The notes beneath the pieces were generated by a model. The model ran no database searches. It was not told where the DNA came from and worked only from the letters and a program-made list of their open reading frames with translations. 64,000 nucleotides of DNA from Haematococcus lacustris (lineage: Eukaryota > Chlorophyta > Chlorophyceae > Chlamydomonadales > Haematococcaceae): the NCBI GenBank assembly GCA_030144725.1, contig JASKMD010000012.1:10344431-10408430 (forward strand), written 5' to 3'. Numbering within the stretch: the stretch's first letter is position 1; every line of letters begins with the position of its first letter. The position numbers were made by a program, and so were the translations under genes. Shown piece after piece: positions 1 through 12,598 of the stretch.

Positions 1-501
1 CATGATTCGGCACCGGGTGTGACCGGGCATCCCGTCAGGCAGTGAAGCCCCCCCCACAGCAGCCACCCACAGCAGCTGCCTGCGCTGTTGGAGCACATGT
101 CCCTGCACACACACAGGTCCACCCTCAACAGCGTTGATGTGCATGACTTCACGCTACAGTTGCCTAAGCTTCGCACTGCGGTGCGGCTGGAGGAGGTGGC
201 TGCAGCCTCAGATCCGACTGCCGATGCGCATGCTCGTGTAGAGCAACCTAAGCGGCGCGGGTGGTCGCAGCGATGACAGCATGCCCCGAACCGGCTCAAA
301 TTTGAATTACTAACTTTGATGCTTTGCTGTGCACGGCCTACTGGCTGGATAATTATTCTGGATGGGTGAAAGATAGCTGGCTGGGTTGGCTACATACTGA
401 GCCACCTAGCATTAAATTTGGCGCAGCGAGTGCAGAGTTACAGCCGTTCTACTACCAGGGGTCGGTTTACTGTCATTTTTTGAATGTTGGGAGCGCCTGA
501 G
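1..501. other. No gene resolved
   Basis: No convincing exon, RNA gene or element seen. Short open frames here lack splice support and recognisable motifs. Confidence 0.4.
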
Positions 502-598
502 GGGTGGCCTGGGCCAGCCAAGGGCACCACATGAGCCCCCGCACTGGCGCCTCAAACCGCTTGCTCCAGGCTGACCGCAACAACCGGTTCTGCACCTG
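502..598 (-). pseudogene. Fanzor/TnpB-like fragment
   Basis: About 97 bp nearly identical to part of the larger remnants at 12823-12918 and 21715-21812. On the minus strand it encodes the block around RSAWSKRFEAPVRGLMWCP that precedes the RuvC-III motif in those copies. Neither the RuvC-III motif nor any terminus is present, so it is only a scrap of the family. Confidence 0.55.
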
Positions 599-751
599 AC
601 GGGGCCTATCCAGCCCACTGTGTCAGGCTCGCCCTTGCGCTTTGGCTTGGGTACCTTGGGTTTGGGCTGTTTGGGCTCATCCGCGCCCTTGCGCTTCGTA
701 GACGGCACTTCGCGACTCTATCCACTCTCACGACTCTCACTCTCGCGACTT

Positions 752-826
752 ACATTGGCAACAGTTACATTGACAACAGTTACATTGGCAACAGTTACAT
801 TGACTGGCTCAGCTACATTGGCAACT
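752..826. repeat. 18-bp tandem repeat
   Basis: Four or so degenerate copies of an 18-bp unit built on TTACATTGGCAACAG and TTACATTGACAACAG, just downstream of the SCAF1/PHRF1-like gene. No function inferred. Confidence 0.7.
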
Positions 827-944
827 TTGACTTACATCCTCTTCAGCCCAAGGTATTGCCAGTCCTGACTGGGCTGCAGCCTGCAGTGCCTTGGTTACAA
901 TGCAGCCAGTGCTGGCAATCAGGCGGTGCCCCTGTCTTAGGCAG

Positions 945-3407
945 TCAGCCCCCCTCCCCACTCCTCCCTTCCAACTGGCGCACTGCCTCCACCGTCTTCA
1001 CGACCAGTCTCATCACAGCCTGGTGCTCACGCAACAGAAAGTCCGCACTCTGCGCCCCCTTGTGGTGCTGCATCACCTTGTCAACGCACCTACATGTCAC
1101 AGCCGGCGTCACAACCAGCATCAGCGCCAGCATCAGCGTGAAGATCCCAGCCAGCACTAGGGCAGCATCAGCAGGACGGGCATGTGGTGATGCCCTTTTG
1201 GGCTGTGCCTATCCAGAGACACAGGCAACCAGGCCAGCAATGCACATGTTTGCTGGCTGGCAGTGCACTGTAATCACCCTCCACAATACACTGACATGCT
1301 GGGATGCGACATATGGGAAGTCCAGAACTCAGAATCACCAGGAAGTGGGAAATCAGGAAATCAATAGCTATCTGCGTATGCACCTGTGCGAGTGCAGCGT
1401 TATGCTTGTCACTCACTTGCGCACAATGACCTTGTACTGCTCCTTGGTCACCATGGCTGCGCGGTACAGGGGGTCCAGCACCCCCCGCACAAACTCCGTG
1501 ACCTGGCTGACTACGCTGCTGGCCATGGCAGGCAGCGGCACTGCTTCCAGCTCCGATGCAGGGGGCTGGGGTGCCGGGGAGTCAGTGGGCAAGGGGGGTG
1601 GAGATCCCTCAATGACGTAGCTGGGACCGGGACGCGCCCCAGGTCCAACCGGCACGGCGACCGGGTCACCCAGCGGTGTGTACAATCCCGACTGCCCGAC
1701 TCGCTCGTCCTGTTTGTGCGGTTTCCGGCTGCCTGAACGTCGCTCACGACGGCTGCGGCGTGCTTCGTGGTCGCGGTCCGCACGATGCTCCTCACGTACG
1801 CGACTACGACTCCTCCGCTTGCTCCTTCGGCTGTCATCCCGCTGAGCCGGCTCAGCTCCCGAAGTGTGACCTCGGCGTCGCACTTCCCGGCTGCGGGAGC
1901 GGTGACTTCCATCCTCGCGCGCTCCCTGAGCGCCCTGAGCGCCTTCTTCCAGCTGACTTGAAGAGCATTGGGAGACGTTAGGTGGAGTTACTCGCGCGGA
2001 GCCTACTGCAGTCTGAGCACTTGTATGGGGTGGGCTGGCATTGCAGTGTTGTGCATTTAGTCCAGGCGTAACGGGTTCAAGTCCCACCTGTTCGGCTGTT
2101 GCATTGACAGGGATGCCAGGCAAAGAGGACATTGGTGTTGAAATGGCACTGCCTGTAAGCAGGCCAACTTGGTTGTGACCTTGTTCTGTTCCTGCTGCTG
2201 CTGTTGCTGCTGTTTGTCGTGCTCCATCTCCTGCCCATCCTGCTGTCGGTGCCGCTGCTGCTGCTTTCAATGGTGCTTCTTCTCCGGCTGCTGCCTGCCC
2301 TGCTGCTGGTGATCCTGTCGCTGTTGATGATGGTGGTAGTGGTGGTGGTGCTGCTGCTGCTATTGCTGGTGGCTTCACTGCTTCTACTGACACCTGTGTT
2401 GCTTCTGCTGGTGGTTCTGCTGCCGCCCCTTCAGGGGCAGTCTGGCCAGCTGGTGTGGCCACGGCTGCTGTTGTACTCTGCAGGTCTGCAACTGGGTGGC
2501 AGGCAGTGGGGTGATGGAGTAGAGCAGGGAGGGCAGGGGCAGCTGGGTCAGGGGCAGCAGGAGCAGGGGCAGGGATACAAGGGATGGGTGCTTGCTGCGC
2601 AGCTGCCGCTGAAGGGGCTGCTGCTGGAGGGGCAGCTATGAGGGCGGCAGCAGGGGTGGCTGCCGAGCCAGACTCAAGGCCATCAGCCTCTACTGCAGTC
2701 GTAGGTGGGGTTGCAGGGGCAGCTGCTTCAGGGGTGGCTGCTGCGGTGGTGGCTGCTGCGGGTTGAGAGGCCTGTGGGCTGGTTGGCACTGCCCCCATGG
2801 GGAGGCTGATGTGCTGCTGCTGCTGCTGCTGTTTCTGCTGCCGCTGTGTATGGGATGCAGCGTCGCCATCACTAGCTTGCCAAGCCTGGTCTCCTGGTGT
2901 GTGGTCAGCAGTTGGTGTGACAGAGAGTGACCCCTTTGCCAGGTCACCTCTGGTGCAAGCGCCATGCACTTGCGGCAGTGCCTCATCACCTTCACCGGGC
3001 TGTTGGCTCATCAGGCTCTGCTCAACATGAGCTCTGGACACCTCGACAGCAGGCGAGCAGCGTGGGGTTTGGCAGTGCGCTGACGAGGCTGGGAGGGAGG
3101 CCTCATTGGTGGAGCCGGGGACGTGTTGGTCCTGGGCTGCTCCAGCTGTGCTGGCTTGCGCAGGGGCGATGGCAGGGCCAGGGGCAGCAGCAGGGTCAGG
3201 GCCAGGGTCAGGGTCAGGGTCAAGGGCATGGTCAGGGGCAGCGGCGGGGTGAACGGCAGGGGCAAGGCCAGGGGTATGAGAAGAGGCCATGGGAGGACCA
3301 GTGGTGGTGGTAGGAGGAGGGGCAAGGGACGGGCCAGGGGCAGGAGCAGGGGTAGCTGTAGGGGCAGAGGCCTCCTGGTCTGGGTTGTGTCTGTCCTGGG
3401 TGTTGCC

Positions 3408-3439
<32 letters not shown>

Positions 3440-6400
3440 GGATGCCAGCCACAGCTTGGTCTGGGCCCTGGGCAGTGGCGCAGACACCCGGCTCCTGGTC
3501 CCAGTGAGGGTGATGGGCCGCGGCAGGCACAGGGGCTGCACCCTGTGGGGTGAGACACGCCTGGGGCGCGGTGGGGCCGGTGGGCGCGCTGCTGCCCTCC
3601 ACCTCATCCCCCAGCTCTGAGTCAAACAGCTCGTCCCAGTCACACGCCTCACCCCACACCACCACCACCTGGCCATCAGGGTTTGTAAGGGGGCCGGGAC
3701 AACCAGGCGGCTCCGCCCCTACTGCCCCAGCACCAGCCCCTGCACCAGCCCCTGGCGCTGGCCCTACCCCTGGCCCTGACCCTGGCCCTGACCCTGACCC
3801 TGATCCAGACCCAGCCTTGTGTTGAGCTGTTGCTGCATTCACCAATTGCTGCTGCTGCTGCTGAATAGAATGCTGCTGAGACTCCTCCTCCAGCCTGTCC
3901 TCCCCACCGCCCTCCAGCAGCCCCCCTTCCTGGCTCGTCCCACCACCCTTCTCCCCCGCTGCCCCCTCCCCCTCCCCTCCCACCCCTCCACACCCCTCCT
4001 CCTCATCCTCGCTAGAGGACCCAAACAAACTGACATCCACCCCCGCACCCGCCCCCTGAACCTCCACCCAGGACGACCCTCCCTGCTGCTGCTGCTGTTG
4101 CCTACGCTGCACCCAGCTCCTGCCATCGCCCTTGCTGCCGCCCCTCCCACCGCGCTCCAGCTGCTGCTGCTGCTGCTGCTGCAGCAAAAGGAAGGCAGCC
4201 TCTGCTGAGGCTAGGCTGCTGCCGTGGCGTGCCATCCAGGAGTCCAGGAGGGCGGCAGGGGCGTGAGTGCGCAGGGTGGCACAGCTGCAGGGGGAGAGGG
4301 CGGCGGCTTCAGTGTACGCGCCCTTGCTGGTCACCTGGGACACCGGACCGCCCAGGGGTGCAAGCAGCCAGTGAGACATCAATGTGGCGAGGAAAAACAG
4401 TCAAGGGTGAGACAATAAAAAGAGTGAGACAGGTTAAGAGTGGGACAGGTTAAGAGTGTGACAGTGAAGGGGGCCAGGAGGAGGAGGATTATTCACCTTT
4501 GTCAGTCAGCAGTCAGCAGTCAGCAGTCATTGCGATTCAGCACTGGGAACAGTACTGCCACAGCGCAGAGGCATTGAGCAGGTAGGTAGTGCTTGGTAGG
4601 TAGGGGATGTGACGCAGCAGGTGGGAGCAACAGGCAGGACAAGGTAACGCAGGAGCCCCTTGTCATGGGGTCAGTGGGAGCGCCCGTGGTGTCCCAGGCG
4701 GCCTGTTGGGCACTGCCTTCCGCACAGTGCGCCACACACAGTTGCAAGCTACCGCGCAAAGGGTTCAACAGTTGGTGATACCTGATCTAAGGGCGCCCTT
4801 ACAAACCCTGATGGCCAGGTAGTGGTGGTGTGGGCACCACAAAGTGCACAGCTGAAAAGAATGAAGGTGTAGGAAAGGGTCTGGACTCCCCAGGCTGGTT
4901 GGAGATGGCCTCAGGGCGGTTGGAGAGCCAGTGTCGGTCCCGGGCAACCGTCAGTGCACTAGCAGCGGAACACAACGCACCGGCCTAGCCTGGCCTACCT
5001 GCCCACCTGCTCGCCTGCCCTGCTTGCCACCCTGCCCCACTGCCCTCCTGCCCCCCTGCCCCCCTACCTGCCTACCTGCCCACCTGGACCCCTGCCCCCC
5101 TACCTGCGTACCTGCCTGTACAGATGAGCTTCGTGGGCCAGGGCGGTGGCAGAGGCCAGCTTGCGCAGCTCAGCATCCCCCCGCACCGACTGCAGGCCAG
5201 CACCAGTGACACACATGGGTCACACCATGACACCGGACCCCTCACACCCTAATGTCACTCCTTGCCAGCTGATGTCACACCTCACACACCTCCACATCCT
5301 CACACAGCTGTGGCGCACAGCAGGGCCCCAATCAAGAGGCAACTGACCCTTACAACTACCCCAACCGCCCCCTCACTTAGCCAGGGCAGGGTTGATGTCA
5401 TTGATGTGTGAGAACATTGTACAGTGTGTGGAGTCTGGGCCAGCCCATGCATGCATGGTGCATGCCATCGCACATGACTAAACAGTGAGATGAGAGACCC
5501 ACCTTCTCAGCAGCTGCCTGGGTAAGGCGCCCGTCCGCAGACCCCCTGCCTGCCCCTCCCCCCGACCCAGCTGGCTCAGGGGCGCATGCAGCCGCCAGCT
5601 TGAGCAGCAGCAGCAGGTAGCTGCCCACCTGGCTGTTGCAGGCCTGCTGCCGCTGCAGACGAGGAATGCTTGAGCGAGCCACAACCGGCACAAAGGGCTG
5701 CTCAGGCAGCGGCACACAGGCCAGCAGGAGGGCAGGGTCAGCTAGGGGGGCCCCGGCCCCGGCCCTGCCCCCAGCCCCACCCCCTGACCCAGGACCCCCC
5801 TCTGCTGCCGATACCCTGGTTGAGGCAGCAGGCGCTGCTGCTGCTGACTGTCTTTGTGCGGCCGCCACTCTTTGGCTGCCAGCTTGGGCGGCTGGCCGGG
5901 CCCCCCTGGCAGCCCCCCCACCCCTGCTGCCTGAAGGCACACTGGAGCCCGGCCCCCCTCCCCGCCCCCCCGGCTGCCCCTGCCCCTGTCCTCTGACACG
6001 CCCTGCGCCTGAGGCAGCAGCTGCAGTACCACCAGTACGGGGACTGCAGCTGTTGCCCAGGATGTCATCAAACTGCAGGCTGCTGGCTGCCCTGACCACC
6101 ACTGCTGCTGCAGGCGCGGGGGCAGCCGGCTTCAAGGCCACGCCTGCCCGCTTGGCCCACAGGGCAGCAGCACTGGGGGCAGCAGGGGGGCCCGCTGCCG
6201 TGGGAGGGGTCAGAGAGGCCTGAGAGGCTCTGGCTGCAGGGGGGAGGCAGGGGGGGGCGCCGGGGGGAGGGGGAGCAGCAGCAGATGTGGTGGGGGGGGC
6301 TGCTGGGCCTGGGGCAGGCAACCCTTTTCTGAGGGGACTGGTATTGCCAGCTACCGTGGGGCTGTGAGGGGAGGAGGGGGAGGAGGGGCCTGGGTCGGGC

Positions 6401-7664
6401 AGGGTACTGACAGCGGCAGCAGCGGAAGGGTTGTCTGGGGCGGCTGCAGGCAGGGAAAGTGGCCAGGGTCAGGGTCAGGGTCGGGGTCAGGGTCGGGGTC
6501 GGGGTCAGGGTCAGGGTCAGGGTCAGGGTCAGGGTCAGGGTCAGGGTCAGGGTCAGGGTCAGGGTCAGGGTCAGGGTCAGGGTCAGGGTCAGGGTCAGGG
6601 TCAGGGTCAGGGTCAGGGTCAGGGTCAGGGTCAGGGTCAGGGTCAGGGTCAGGGTCAGGGTCAGGGTCAGGGTCAGGGTCAGGGTCAGGGTCAGGGTCAG
6701 GGTCAGGGTCAGGGTCAAGGTCAGGGTCAGGGTCAGGGTCAGGGTCAGGGTCAGGGTCAGGGTCAGGGTCAGGGTCAGGGTCAGGGTCAGGGTCAGGGTC
6801 AGGGTCAGGGTCAGGGTCAGGGTCAGGGTCAGGGTCAGGGTCAGGGTCAGGGTCAGGGTCAGGGTCAGGGTCAGGGTCAGGGTCAGGGTCAGGGTCAGGG
6901 TCAGGGTCAGGGTCAGGGTCAGGGTCAGGGTCAGGGTCAGGGTCAGGGTCAGGGTCAGGGTCAGGGTCAGGGTCAGGGTCAGGGTCAGGGTCAGGGTCAG
7001 GGTCAGGGTCAGGGTCAGGGTCAGGGTCAGGGTCAGGGTCAGGGTCAGGGTCAGGGTCAGGGTCAGGGTCAGGGTCAGGGTCAGGGTCAGGGTCAGGGTC
7101 AGGGTCAGGGTCAGGGTCACCTCCACCCAGGAGGCCAGCTGCCTGCAGCACAAGCTCCCTGGCATTTAGTCCGAACCGCGGCGCCGCCTGCAGCTGCTCC
7201 CGTGAAGGCAAATGCCCCAACAGCCCTCCTGCATGGTTTTCCTGCTTGCAGTCTACTGCACTGCCCCCTAGCGAGGGAATAAGAGCAGGCTGCCGGGGTA
7301 GGGCAGGGGCTGGACGGATATGGATGGCCGGTGGAGGAGCGGGGTTTGTTGCTGCTGCTGCCTCTGCTGCTGCCTGACGCTGCTTCTCAAGGGAGTAAAG
7401 GGAGGCTGCTTCAGCCCTCAGAGCACGTCGGTTGCAGGCCACGGCTTCCTCCACCCGCTTGCGCTTGTTTATGCCTGGCACAGGCACAGTCAGCACCACC
7501 ACTGGTAACACTGCTAGCAACACTGTCAACACTGCCAACAATGACAGAGGGGTTGGTGCTTGAACAGACACGGCTCATGGCCCAAGGTGTTATCCACGAG
7601 GACGGTTGTTACCTGCGACGAGCGTTTGTCCGCATTGCGCAAACGCTGGAGCGCGCTCGTCCAT
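945..7664 (-). CDS. SCAF1/PHRF1-like C-terminal-domain protein
   Basis: Hand-built model of six exons: 7664-7613, 7474-7121, 6443-5503, 5189-5112, 4334-1417 and 1089-945. All junctions are GT-AG with compatible phases, and the total of 4,488 nt gives 1,495 aa and a stop. The N-terminal part has a basic KRKRVEE segment. The middle is Ala/Pro/Gln/Gly-rich low complexity with an acidic SSEDEEE patch. Near the C terminus an RS-type stretch (SRRSKRRSRSRVREE) precedes VLDPLYRAAMVTKEQYKVIV and, across the last intron, DKVMQHHKGAQSADFL. That pair of helices resembles the C-terminal domain of SCAF1 and PHRF1, proteins linked to RNA polymerase II CTD and splicing, so a nuclear RNA-processing role is inferred. 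No RING or PHD finger is seen, so SCAF1 is the closer analogue. The 5' end is the least certain part; intron 2 is almost entirely a hexamer satellite. Confidence 0.7.
6460..7120. repeat. (GGGTCA)n hexanucleotide satellite
   Basis: About 110 nearly perfect copies of a GGGTCA hexamer, with early GGGTCG variants and one GGTCAA. It fills intron 2 of the SCAF1/PHRF1-like gene. The 5' splice site GTGACC lies in the first repeat-like unit at 7120 and the acceptor CTGCCTGCAG lies just past the other end. All frames are free of stops, which creates long artificial open frames (Asp-Pro, Gly-Gln, Val-Arg repeats) that should not be read as proteins. Confidence 0.95.
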
Positions 7665-8119
7665 CGGCCCGCTCCGATGGCGCTGGTGGCCCAGAACTGA
7701 GTGGAACCGGAGTGGGGTGTGACAAACAAATTATGAAGGGGAACAGACCACACCAGGTTAGCCTTGGAGAAGAAGTTGCTACACAATGCTGCAGCGGCGG
7801 AACTGCACCCTTCACTGCCGCGTGTCGGCCCTCGACACGGCGACCTTCAGGCCCAACCCTTGGTGGCAGCCTCTGCTGGTGCACGACTCTGGTGGGTGGC
7901 AGCGCCCAGCATGTTGGCGTAACAGCTATCTTCTTCATCTTCGTCTGCACGTGAGTGTCCCGTCTTCGTTTCAGCGGCCGTGTTGCAATGTCACATGAAT
8001 TCCTACCGCACCACTACAGCTCCATCGTTGTCACTTCTCTTGTACACTGTCTTGCAAAACGTCACTGGTCTAGTACTTGGCCGGTCTGGCAATCCGAGGG
8101 GCTTGAGTGAAGGGGTGCT
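7665..8119. other. 5' flank of SCAF1/PHRF1-like gene
   Basis: No gene recognised. Expected to hold the promoter and leader of the minus-strand gene starting at 7664, but no motif stands out. Confidence 0.35.
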
Positions 8120-9060
8120 CTTCTGTCTATACCTGTAGCACGTGGCATGGGCGCCTTCCACCCATGCTATGGCCTGACCCCTGTGACAAGGGGTGTGGCC
8201 TTGAACTGGCACGACTGAGATGCGCGGTTGCAAGCTGATGACAGCTAAAAGACAGCACATTACTGTGCAACAGCAAGCTGCTGCCGTTGGGCCTTGCGTG
8301 GGCGGTCTCGCAGCCCTTGTCGTTCAGAGCTGGCAGGTCAGGTCATAAGCACAGCTCCAGCAGGCGCCACCTGCTCACCCAATGCGCTGCATGTCTAGAG
8401 CTGCATTGCAGTCCCAGCCCACGCACCTGCCGGGCTGTGGGCTAGTGGGCTGGGTGAGCAGCCTTGTCCTTGCCCTCGCCATTGCCCTTGGCGGGCTGGG
8501 TGGACACTGCTGCCTGCTCAGCCTTGTTGCGCTTGGCTGACGGCTGGATACTGGGCCCAGGCCCTGAGGCTGCTGGCTGTGTGGCTGCCTGGCTGCGTGG
8601 GAGCTGTGGGGGCTGGCATGGTTACAATGGTAGCTAGGTCGGGTAGGCTTGTTGTTCTGATCATGATCCTGATCCTGAGCTGTGGGGGCTGGCGGGAGAG
8701 CACCTGAGGGCACCACATCAGGCCCAGACTGGCCGGTCATGCTGCTGGCTCCATGATGGGCGCAGCAGCCGGTGGTCCACCTGCCCTGCTCGTGGGCTTG
8801 CGTCTATCCAGCTTGTTATCACACTAGTGTTGGCCGTTCACTGCTGGGCCGACCTGCCCCGATCTGCCCCGCCACTGGTCTGTACCCTTCGGCCTACCCG
8901 GCCGACCTACTCGGATACTACCTTGCAGCAGGCTCACAGCACTACACCCAACCGGATGCCGATGCCAGCTGCGCTGAAGAAGACCACCAGCTGCTTGACA
9001 CAATGGTGGTGCTCCATAAACAAATCAGAGATCTCCTCCTTCAGCTGCAGGTATGCACAC
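8120..9060 (-). pseudogene. Decayed Fanzor/TnpB-like element
   Basis: Reading the minus strand from 9054, a recognisable segment encodes EHHHCVKQLVVFFSAAGIG, followed by degraded sequence with stops, a GLMWCP block near 8715, and VGWDCNAALDMQRIG near 8375-8440, matching the RuvC-III D-x-N-A-A-x-N/D motif of TnpB/Fanzor nucleases. Frameshifts and stops rule out a working protein. The remaining part down to 8120 is noncoding and resembles the noncoding end of the copy at 20185-20935, so the family seems to have a conserved 3' segment. It lies between two host genes. Confidence 0.6.
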
Positions 9061-9254
9061 AAGGCACTCAAGGCACAATCAACACGGCAACCACTTTTTC
9101 ATTCATGCCTCCCACCACCTGATGCATGACCCTAATGCACCAACCCCGCTTACACACACATTGGAGCAAAGCAAACCGTGACCAAGCTTGGCATCATTGG
9201 CATTGGCTTGGCATCATTGGCATCATCGCCCGGCGCTGCTTTGCTTTTTGCCAG

Positions 9255-9404
9255 GCGCTGCGCTTTGGGGCATCTGTGACGGTGGGTGACCGCCAGCTGG
9301 CCTGTCTGGGGTTAAACGGGCTGTTGTGGATGCGGTATGGTGGTGTGGAGGATGTCACTCAAGCAATGCTCCCGGAACTGGACTGCCGCATCCGGGTGTT
9401 GTTT
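9255..9404 (+). CDS. Possible orphan exon, unrecognised
   Basis: A frame bounded by an acceptor-like TTTTTGCCAG and a donor-like GTAAGG encodes a compact stretch including GDRQLACLGLNGLLWMRYGG and ends near a Lys codon followed by TAAG. It reads like real protein but no family is recognised and no neighbouring exon was found. It could be a relic of a duplicated gene or element. A 17-bp inverted repeat built on ACTGGACTGCCGCATCC lies at 9377-9393 and 9458-9474. Confidence 0.2.
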
Positions 9405-9474
9405 AAGTAAGGAACAGAGTATTCAATCCAAAGTCTGAATAGCTAGCTCTGCTCACATGGATGCGGCAGTCCAG

Positions 9475-10383
9475 TCAAACAAAAGTTATTCAACATGGAC
9501 CATGACATTCGACAGCCGTCCTTTCATAGCCGCCGTTAGTTTGGCAGCGTCTGGCAGCGTGGGTTAGCGAAGGAGCATCCTCTAACAGAGCAGAAGGGAC
9601 TTGCAGCATCGTTTTCAGGGACTAGCGTTTGCCATGCACCAGCAAGCACACAAGTCTGGCCCTACGACTGCCTGTCTGCCAGCCCAACATCAGCTGCATG
9701 AGCGTTAACCTACAGATACACTGCTCCCATGTACCAACACACTAAGGCATTGAAATGCGCTCAAGGCTCCAAGCCCACAGCTTCAGCAGAGTCTATCACA
9801 AGCACCGTCACCACCACCAGAGCTGCTCAGCTGCCAGCATCCATGCACCCAATAAAGCCGCATCATCTCAACAGCAACCATGTCAACACTGGGTTCAGTG
9901 CCTCTGCTCCACACCCCCGTGACCACTCACCCCTGTGGCCCTTTCACCTACCCTCCCTCACCAACCTACCCTACTAGCTACTAACCCTTACTCTGCACTG
10001 TTCGGGATGCTCAACCTGCCCAGATGGTTCATCCCATGCGCAGCAGCCTGATCCACCCCCCATGACCTTGCACAGCTCATGCCTGCGTCGTCACAGCCGC
10101 ACCCCTGCCTCACTGCCGCTGCCCGAGCAGGTCTCAAGGGAGACATATGGAAGAGTTGCCCCTCAATGTCTAGCCCTACCCTGTGATGTTCACACCTGCT
10201 CCCCTGGCCTTGCATCCAACCCCTGGGTGGGAGGGCCCACCAGGCAACTGGTGTTTCCTCCCCTGCCCTGTGCCGAAGCCACCCCTGCCCATCCCAGCCC
10301 CTGCTGAGGCCACCGCTGCTGGCTCACAGCTCTGACTTGCATCCAGCCTGAGCTGCAGCCAGGGGTGCGCCTGTGCGCCATGG
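9475..10383. other. No gene resolved
   Basis: Downstream flank of the CFAP144-like gene. No supported exon or repeat recognised. Confidence 0.35.
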
Positions 10384-11341
10384 TTACAACACCCCATGCT
10401 CGTTCATCCTGCTCCTATGCTTGTGGTCGAACATGGGGTTGGCAGGTATCAACGGCTGCGTGGCGAAGAAACCATACCTGCAGGCCAACAAGGGAAGGGC
10501 ACCAAGCAATGAGGCAGGCCAGGGCACAGCGGTGCAGGGCAAGAAGAAAGGGGCTAGTAGGGCTGGAGATGTGACACCTAGCAACGTGATCAGGATTGAG
10601 ATGCAGTAAGGCATATGTGGAAGTCCTGTGGACCCCAGGCAGGGTGGGCCCCGTGAAACAGCCACTCTATGCAAGGCCATACAGGGAATGCAGTGTGGCA
10701 TTGTGGGACACGCCTGTGGACCATAGGTGGGGTGGGTACCTAGGTGCAACTCATTGCATGGCCATGCCAGTGGGTGGTGTGGAAGGAGGACCTGCATGTG
10801 AACGGGGCCACACCAGTCACTGCACCATTGACTCACTCCATGTTTGCAGTGACGGGCAGGGCAAACCGCTCATGTGGCTGCTTGTCTGTGTTCTTCAGAC
10901 TTGACAGGTCCTGCAGGAGGGTGGTTGCCGCTTGGATGGCGGACCCGTTGGGGTTCTGGGTAGGCACTGTGCGGTTGGGCTTCTCAGGAAGGATGTCCAC
11001 TGCGTACGCACAGGCAGACTGCCAACTTCCCAACAGCAGGCCACAGCTTGCACACACAAGAATGCTACGGTGCACAGTTATCGAGGCAGTGGAATAGCTT
11101 ATATGCAGACGCTATAGGCAAGCAAGCCGCGGTGTGCACTCACAGTGCCGCGCATCGGAGATGCTGAAGTTCGAGTTGAGCTTAAGCACCCGGTTCTCCT
11201 TCTTCACGTGCTCTGCAGGCCAGGGACGCCAAGCGATTCGCATCAATGCGGTGTCGACGGCTGAAACATGTGAGTACACGCACCCTCCCAGACGCGGTTC
11301 TGTGCGGTGTAGTTCGCCAGCAGCTCCTTTGTGCTAGACAT
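10384..11341 (-). CDS. CFAP144/FAM183-like flagellar protein
   Basis: Four exons (11341-11284, 11212-11144, 10999-10837, 10477-10384) join in phase through GT-AG introns to give 384 nt, 127 aa and a TAA stop. The protein starts MSSTKELLANYTAQNRVWEE, then has KKENRVLKLNSNFSI, LPEKPNRTVPT, and a C-terminal PHERFALPVTANMEYGFF followed by MFDHKHRSRMNEHG. The layout, with a charged N-terminal helix, a KP motif and P-x-T-x-N-x-E-x-G(F/W) near the end, resembles the CFAP144 (FAM183) family and other ciliary microtubule inner proteins. Size fits that family. A flagellar axoneme location is inferred; family assignment from memory is moderate, but the gene model itself is strong. Confidence 0.6.
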
Positions 11342-11989
11342 CCTGCTAATGGGCGTACTGTTGTCTCTGCCACTGACGGGGAGTATCTAGTTGTAGATGC
11401 CACTGAGAAGAACACAAGTTGTACTCCAGGTGCCCCTGTGCCAGTGCTTAGATTGCACCAATCTCAAGTTCTAAGGATACACGTATTGAGCACTACGCCG
11501 ACGGTCGAAAGCGAGCTCTAGCGATGTTGATGCTAGAGTGGTTTATGGTGAACACTGCGAGAGTTGCGAGTTTACATGGGGTCTAACTTTGCAATGAGCG
11601 TTTGAAAGGCGATGACCGCCTCGATACGTACGGTAGGGCACGACTGTTAACGTTAACATCCTGATGTTTGGGCCTGTTAACGTTAACGCCTTGAGCCTAA
11701 CACCCTGACGACCCGGAGTGCGATGGGGGTTTGGTTGAGGTCTTCCGGCACATAGTATGCACGAATATGCAACACAGTACGCTCCCGACATCTAAAGAGC
11801 CAGGCAATAGGTTTCATTGAGTGGCTTTGCCTCCGAGCGGCTAAGCAAGCCGCTGAGTAAGCCGCGCAGTCATTGTGGTCCTTTTGTTGCAACGATTTTC
11901 GACACGGCTGGTTGCGCCTAGCATAACAAGCACACAAGCTTGACTAGCTTGTTGACCTTGTTTAATGCTGAAGTTGTAATGTGCCTCCC
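11342..11989. other. Intergenic, upstream of CFAP144-like gene
   Basis: No gene recognised. A GTTAACGTTAAC palindromic motif occurs at 11646-11657 and again at 11677-11688. Confidence 0.4.
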
Positions 11990-12215
11990 GTGGCGCCATA
12001 GAGAGATGTAGCCCCCCGGAGTATACTTAGCTAGTCCCGCTAGTGCGGAGAGTGCTTGGCTAGTTAGCCTGATAAGCCCCGCAGCCTGACTTGCACGACT
12101 GCACTGACTTGCACGACTGACTTGCACGGCGCACTTTGTGCATTTGCGCTTGCAATGCTTGACGCCATCATGCCTGCCACCACCCCAGCTAACGGGACAA
12201 TAGCCTCTTTCGTCA
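11990..12215 (-). repeat. Dispersed repeat, copy 1
   Basis: About 225 bp whose reverse complement reappears at 33340-33560, including repeated GTGCAAGTCAGT-type units and GGGACTAGCTAAGTAT. Probably a transposable-element fragment; class not determined. Confidence 0.7.
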
Positions 12216-12403
12216 CCATTTCACCGCGCGGGAAGGCTGCGTGTGTGCATTGGTTCGAACATTGGGGTCGCGGTTGCTTCGCCTTCCATCGCGACTGCGG
12301 AGCGCCACCTGGCGGTCGTGTTAAACATTTGTTAAACATTCTCCCTTTGTTAAACATTGTTTAACAAACCGGGTCATGCTCTAACGTACGGCTGGGAGAC
12401 TCA

Positions 12404-12598
12404 AACATATAATTCCCCTACGGGTAACGGGTAACGGGTAGGGGCTGTGCTGTCTGTCGTCCGAACTGAGTGTCTGCGACCTAGCAGCCGGTACCAATAC
12501 CTGATGTCCTACCCCCACCCCCTTGCGAGGGTTCAGGCGATCGATGTTGGCATGAAACACATGCTCTGATGTACGCAACAGCTTAAGCATTGCCTAGT
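12404..12598 (-). other. Conserved noncoding right end of Fanzor-like copy
   Basis: About 190 bp 3' to the coding remnant match 21310-21487 closely. It ends in a stem CCCCTAC/GTAGGGG at 12415-12421 and 12438-12444; the 16-nt loop holds tandem GGGTAAC units. In TnpB and Fanzor loci the guide RNA overlaps this position, so it is a candidate guide-RNA-type end. Transcription is not shown. Confidence 0.4.

Noticed and set aside
6460..7120. Interstitial telomere repeat
   Set aside because: The unit is GGGTCA; volvocine algae use TTTTAGGG-type telomeres, and similar hexamers vary freely between introns here.
6068..7571. Very long open frames of Leu-Thr, Asp-Pro, Gly-Gln, Gly-Ser and Val-Arg repeats
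   Set aside because: They come from a stop-free hexamer satellite that is spliced out as an intron in a consistent gene model.
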